DNA of 64,000 bases. It comes from Hyphomicrobiales bacterium. GTDB lineage: Bacteria; Pseudomonadota; Alphaproteobacteria; Rhizobiales; Rhizobiaceae. The notes below the pieces were generated by a model. The model did not search any database. It saw only the letters and a list, made by a program, of their open reading frames with translations, and had not been told where the DNA came from. Position 1 is the first letter of the stretch; each line of letters starts with the position of its first letter. Where the stretch lies: the NCBI GenBank assembly GCA_900466875.1, contig UBNQ01000038.1, positions 22,110 to 86,109 on the forward strand, read 5' to 3'. A program made the position numbers and the translations under genes. Below are positions 61,157 to 64,000 of the stretch, in pieces.

Positions 61157-62785
61157 GTGCCGGACAGGATAGCTACACTCGCGCCGTTCAAGAACGAAAC
61201 ATTTCGCACGATATGGATAGCAAGCCTTGCATCGAACTTCGGCGGCTTGATTCAGGCCGTCGGCGCCGCCTGGATGATGACGTCGATTTCGGACTCACAG
61301 GACATGGTGGCGCTGGTTCAGTCCTCGACGACCCTGCCGATCATGCTTTTCTCGTTGATCGCAGGCGCGCTAGCCGACAATTTCAACCGGCGCAGCCTCA
61401 TGCTGACGGCACAGCTCTTCATGCTGGTCGTTTCGATCGCGCTGACTGTTTGTGCCTATCTCGATCTCTTGACGCCCTGGCTGCTTCTCTGTTTCACCTT
61501 CCTTCTCGGCTGCGGCGTGGCGCTCAACAATCCCGCATGGCAGGCTTCCGTCGGCGATATCGTCTCGCGCGAAATGTTGCCCCAGGCGGTGACGCTGAAC
61601 AGCGTCGGCTTCAACATCACCCGCAGCGTAGGGCCGGCGATCGGGGGTGCGGTTGTGGCTGCGGCAGGCGCTGCAGCCGCCTTCGCGTTGAACGCTACAA
61701 GCTATATTGCGCTCATGTACGCGCTTCTGCGCTGGAAACCCGAGCGCCGCGATGATGCGTTGCCGCGCGAAACCCTGGGGAGGGCGCTTTCGGCCGGGCT
61801 CGGTTATGTGTCCATGTCGCCGAATATCCTGAATGTGCTTTTCCGCGGCATGCTGTTCGGCTTCTCCGCCAGTGCCATCCTGGCGCTCTTGCCGATCGTC
61901 GCACGCGATCTCGTCTCCGGTGGCCCGCTGACATACGGCATCATGCTCGGCTGTTTCGGTGTGGGCGCCATCGGCGGTGCCATGTCGAATGCGAGATTGC
62001 GTGAAAAACTGACGAGCGAGCGGATCGTCCAGCTCTCTTTCGTCGGCTTCGCGGCAAGTTCGGCTGTGATCGCCTTGAGCACCAATACCGCGCTGACGGC
62101 AATCGTGCTGATTGTGCCGGGGGCCTGCTGGGTTCTGGCCCTGTCGCTTTTCAACACGACGGTGCAGCTCTCGGCACCGCGCTGGGTCGTCGGCCGCGCC
62201 TTGTCCTTCTATCAGACGACGACATTCGGCGGCATGGCGGTCGGCAGTTGGATCTGGGGTGTCGGTGCCGAAAATCTCGGCGTTTCGGTTTCCTTGAGCT
62301 TGGCAAGCCTTGCGATGCTCGCGGGCGGACTGGCGGGTTTGAGGAACCCGCTGCCGCAATTCACTGACGTCGACATGAGCCCGTTGAACAAGTTCAACGA
62401 ACCGATGCTGCGGCTCGACCTTCAACCGCGAAGCGGCCCCATCGTCTTGCAGATCGACTATGAAATCGGTGAGGATGACATCCCCGAATTCCTCACCCTG
62501 ATGGCGCGTCGCCGCCGGGTTCGCATCCGTGACGGCGCGCGCCAATGGGCGTTGATGCGCGATTTGGAGCATCCGGAAATCTGGACCGAGAGTTATCACA
62601 CCGCGACCTGGGCCGATTATGTCCGCCACAATCGCCGCCGCCTGCAGATCGACGAAGAGATATGGGACGCGATCCGGAAGCTTCATAAGGGCGTGGAGGG
62701 GCCACGGGTTCATCGCATGATCGAGCGGCAGACCATCCCGCCGAATGACGATATCTTCCACAAGCACCATGTCGATCTGCATTGA
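61157..62785 (+). CDS. MFS transporter with C-terminal ferredoxin-like domain (MFS_3)
   Basis: The 542-residue protein has about 11-12 membrane segments over the first 400 residues (IWIASLASNFGGLIQAVGAA, GALADNFNRRSLMLTAQLF with the MFS loop, LLGCGVALNNPAWQASVGDI). An about 130-residue soluble tail has an antibiotic-monooxygenase-like look (IDYEIGEDDIPEFLTLMARR). This is the PF05977/EntS-like group, which includes enterobactin exporters; the substrate is unknown. It uses a GTG start at 61157 after GGGG. Confidence 0.85.
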   Translation: MPDRIATLAPFKNETFRTIWIASLASNFGGLIQAVGAAWMMTSISDSQDMVALVQSSTTLPIMLFSLIAGALADNFNRRSLMLTAQLFMLVVSIALTVCAYLDLLTPWLLLCFTFLLGCGVALNNPAWQASVGDIVSREMLPQAVTLNSVGFNITRSVGPAIGGAVVAAAGAAAAFALNATSYIALMYALLRWKPERRDDALPRETLGRALSAGLGYVSMSPNILNVLFRGMLFGFSASAILALLPIVARDLVSGGPLTYGIMLGCFGVGAIGGAMSNARLREKLTSERIVQLSFVGFAASSAVIALSTNTALTAIVLIVPGACWVLALSLFNTTVQLSAPRWVVGRALSFYQTTTFGGMAVGSWIWGVGAENLGVSVSLSLASLAMLAGGLAGLRNPLPQFTDVDMSPLNKFNEPMLRLDLQPRSGPIVLQIDYEIGEDDIPEFLTLMARRRRVRIRDGARQWALMRDLEHPEIWTESYHTATWADYVRHNRRRLQIDEEIWDAIRKLHKGVEGPRVHRMIERQTIPPNDDIFHKHHVDLH

Positions 62786-62798
62786 GGGGTGCGCGCGG

Positions 62799-64000
62799 TT
62801 ACCGCAGCTTCGCCTTCAGTGATGCATCCGGATAGCAGGTCGGGGAGATCCCGGCTTTCGCCTGCCAGTCGCCGAGCGAGCGGCGGGTCTTGAAACCCGG
62901 CAATCCGTCAACATTGCCGACGTCATAACCCTTGGCAACCAGCGCCTTCTGCATGGCCAGCACGTCGGAGCGCAGCATCTTGCCGACATCGCCCCATTTC
63001 GCCTGGAACGATCCGCCACCATAGGAGATGCGATCGGCCAGATTGCCGATGAACAGCGCGTAGAGGTCGGAATTGTTGTATTCCTTCAGCACGTAGAAAT
63101 TCGGCGTGACGATGAATTCCGGCCCGTTCCTGCCCGCTGGCAGGAGCATCATTCCCTGCGACTTCAATTCGGAGGTCGGGAAGGCCTTGCCGGAAATGCG
63201 GGTAATCCCGGTCGCCGCCCAGGCGGAAATCGGCTTGGCGAGGTCCGGCCCTTCCTGTGCGCATGAGACATTGGCGGGAATGGAGACTTCAAAGCCCCAG
63301 TCGCGGCCGCGTTGCCAGCCTTCCTGCTTCAGATAGTTTGCGATGGACGCAAGCGTATCCGGGACTGAATTCCAGATATCCGGATGCCCGTCCTTGTCGA
63401 AATCGACGGCGTATTTCAGATAGCTCGTCGGCATGAACTGCGGCTGGCCGAGTGCGCCGGCCCATGACCCTTTCATCGTCGAGGCCGTGACATCGCCGCG
63501 CTCGATCATTGTAAGCGCTGCGATCAGTTCCTCGCGGAACATCGGCTTGCGGGTCGACATGAAGGCCTTGGTTGCAAGCACCTCGATCGCCGAATAGGGC
63601 AGTTTCGCCCTGCCGAAACCGGATTCCCGACCCCAGACGGCAATGATGATCTCACCCGGAACGCCATAGGCCGCCTCGATCTTCTTCAGGCCCGCAGCAT
63701 AGGTGCCGGCCAGCCCGCGTCCAGCCAAGCCCAGCGTCTGAAGTCGCTTCTCGTTGAAATAGGCGCCGGGAGAGGAAAACTCCGCCTGGCTCTGGTCCTG
63801 CTGTTTCGGCGGTTTCGAACCGGGCGGTACCAGATCGGGCAGGCTCCAGTTCAGCTTCAGCCCGTCGAATGCTGCAGTCAGCGTCTTTTCCGAAATTCCG
63901 GCCTTGCGCGCCTCCGGGCCGAGATCGCCGGCGATCCATTGCTGGAACTGGCGTTCGACATCCGGCTTGTTCTGGGCGGAAGCGGGGAGGGGGAGGAGGG
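62799..64000 (-). CDS. Lytic murein transglycosylase, MltB type, cut at window edge
   Basis: The frame runs open to the right edge, where the last readable codons give a signal-peptide end (LLPLPASAQNKPDVERQ), so only a few N-terminal residues are missing. It then shows the MltB/SLT_2 fold: the catalytic Glu in IIAVWGRESGFGRA, SWAGALGQPQFMPTSYLKYA and ANYLKQEGWQRG. A C-terminal peptidoglycan-binding domain follows (LRSDVLAMQKALVAKGYDVG). It cleaves murein glycan strands to 1,6-anhydroMurNAc ends. It converges on the MFS gene. A TTG at 63728 is internal, not the start. Confidence 0.9.
   Translation of the reverse strand, partial: LLPLPASAQNKPDVERQFQQWIAGDLGPEARKAGISEKTLTAAFDGLKLNWSLPDLVPPGSKPPKQQDQSQAEFSSPGAYFNEKRLQTLGLAGRGLAGTYAAGLKKIEAAYGVPGEIIIAVWGRESGFGRAKLPYSAIEVLATKAFMSTRKPMFREELIAALTMIERGDVTASTMKGSWAGALGQPQFMPTSYLKYAVDFDKDGHPDIWNSVPDTLASIANYLKQEGWQRGRDWGFEVSIPANVSCAQEGPDLAKPISAWAATGITRISGKAFPTSELKSQGMMLLPAGRNGPEFIVTPNFYVLKEYNNSDLYALFIGNLADRISYGGGSFQAKWGDVGKMLRSDVLAMQKALVAKGYDVGNVDGLPGFKTRRSLGDWQAKAGISPTCYPDASLKAKLR

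Noticed and set aside
63726..63728. TTG as start codon of the MltB-type gene
   Set aside because: The frame continues upstream to the window edge through recognisable MltB sequence and the end of a signal peptide.

Overview
The window is a GC-rich, densely coded chromosomal segment of an alphaproteobacterium, most likely Rhizobiaceae (Agrobacterium/Rhizobium/Neorhizobium type). The signs are a fabA-fabB block divergent from irr, a FYDLN-type acidic protein, a class II EPSP synthase very close to the Agrobacterium CP4 type, a tonB locus whose ExbB has a long Pro/Ala-rich N-terminus, RIME-like extragenic palindromes, and an alpha-r14 type small RNA with anti-Shine-Dalgarno loops. I saw no phage, transposase or CRISPR; every large gene reads as intact core or accessory chromosome.

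Layout. 0-7 kb: the end of a chemoreceptor-like gene, then rbfA-truB, a LysR regulator with a possible divergent 37-codon gene, rpsO and pnp. 7-16 kb: rsmC, a Sel1-repeat protein, fabB/fabA and irr back to back, then several membrane and flavoprotein housekeeping genes. 16-24 kb: an aryl-CoA ligase, a complete branched-chain-amino-acid-type ABC importer, a MarR regulator and glutaminase, with an arylformamidase-like hydrolase divergent from the ligase; this looks like uptake and CoA activation of an aromatic acid, possibly anthranilate. 24-31 kb: a tripartite tricarboxylate transporter (tctCBA), an orphan periplasmic binding protein and a TctDE-type two-component system. 31-42 kb: a divergent amino-sugar locus (BadF-type kinase, GntR, NagB-II, NagA on the minus strand; MurQ, an ABC sugar importer and a Gfo/Idh oxidoreductase on the plus strand) with two nearly identical inverted operator-like sites. 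42-47 kb: tRNA-Ala(GGC), the FYDLN protein, aroA-cmk-rpsA. 47-54 kb: a large disordered protein, nrnC, an anti-SD small RNA, an Ldh-family dehydrogenase and exbB-exbD-tonB. 54-64 kb: a KduD-type SDR, then infB-ylxR-nusA-rimP on the minus strand, an MFS transporter and the start of an MltB-type transglycosylase cut by the window edge.

The most striking large-scale point is that the usually contiguous rimP-nusA-ylxR-infB-rbfA-truB-rpsO-pnp series is split: rbfA-truB-rpsO-pnp lies on the plus strand at the left end and rimP-nusA-ylxR-infB on the minus strand at the right end. One inversion of about 54 kb, with ends just upstream of rbfA and just downstream of infB, would account for this and would include nearly the whole window. 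At finer scale, the best regulatory signals are the alpha-r14 RNA near 49.85-49.96 kb, the mirrored operator pair between the kinase and murQ, and an 11-bp-period direct repeat in front of tctC.

All functional names come from reading the translated sequence and recognising family motifs. No database search was run, so substrate assignments for transporters, kinases and dehydrogenases are inferences.
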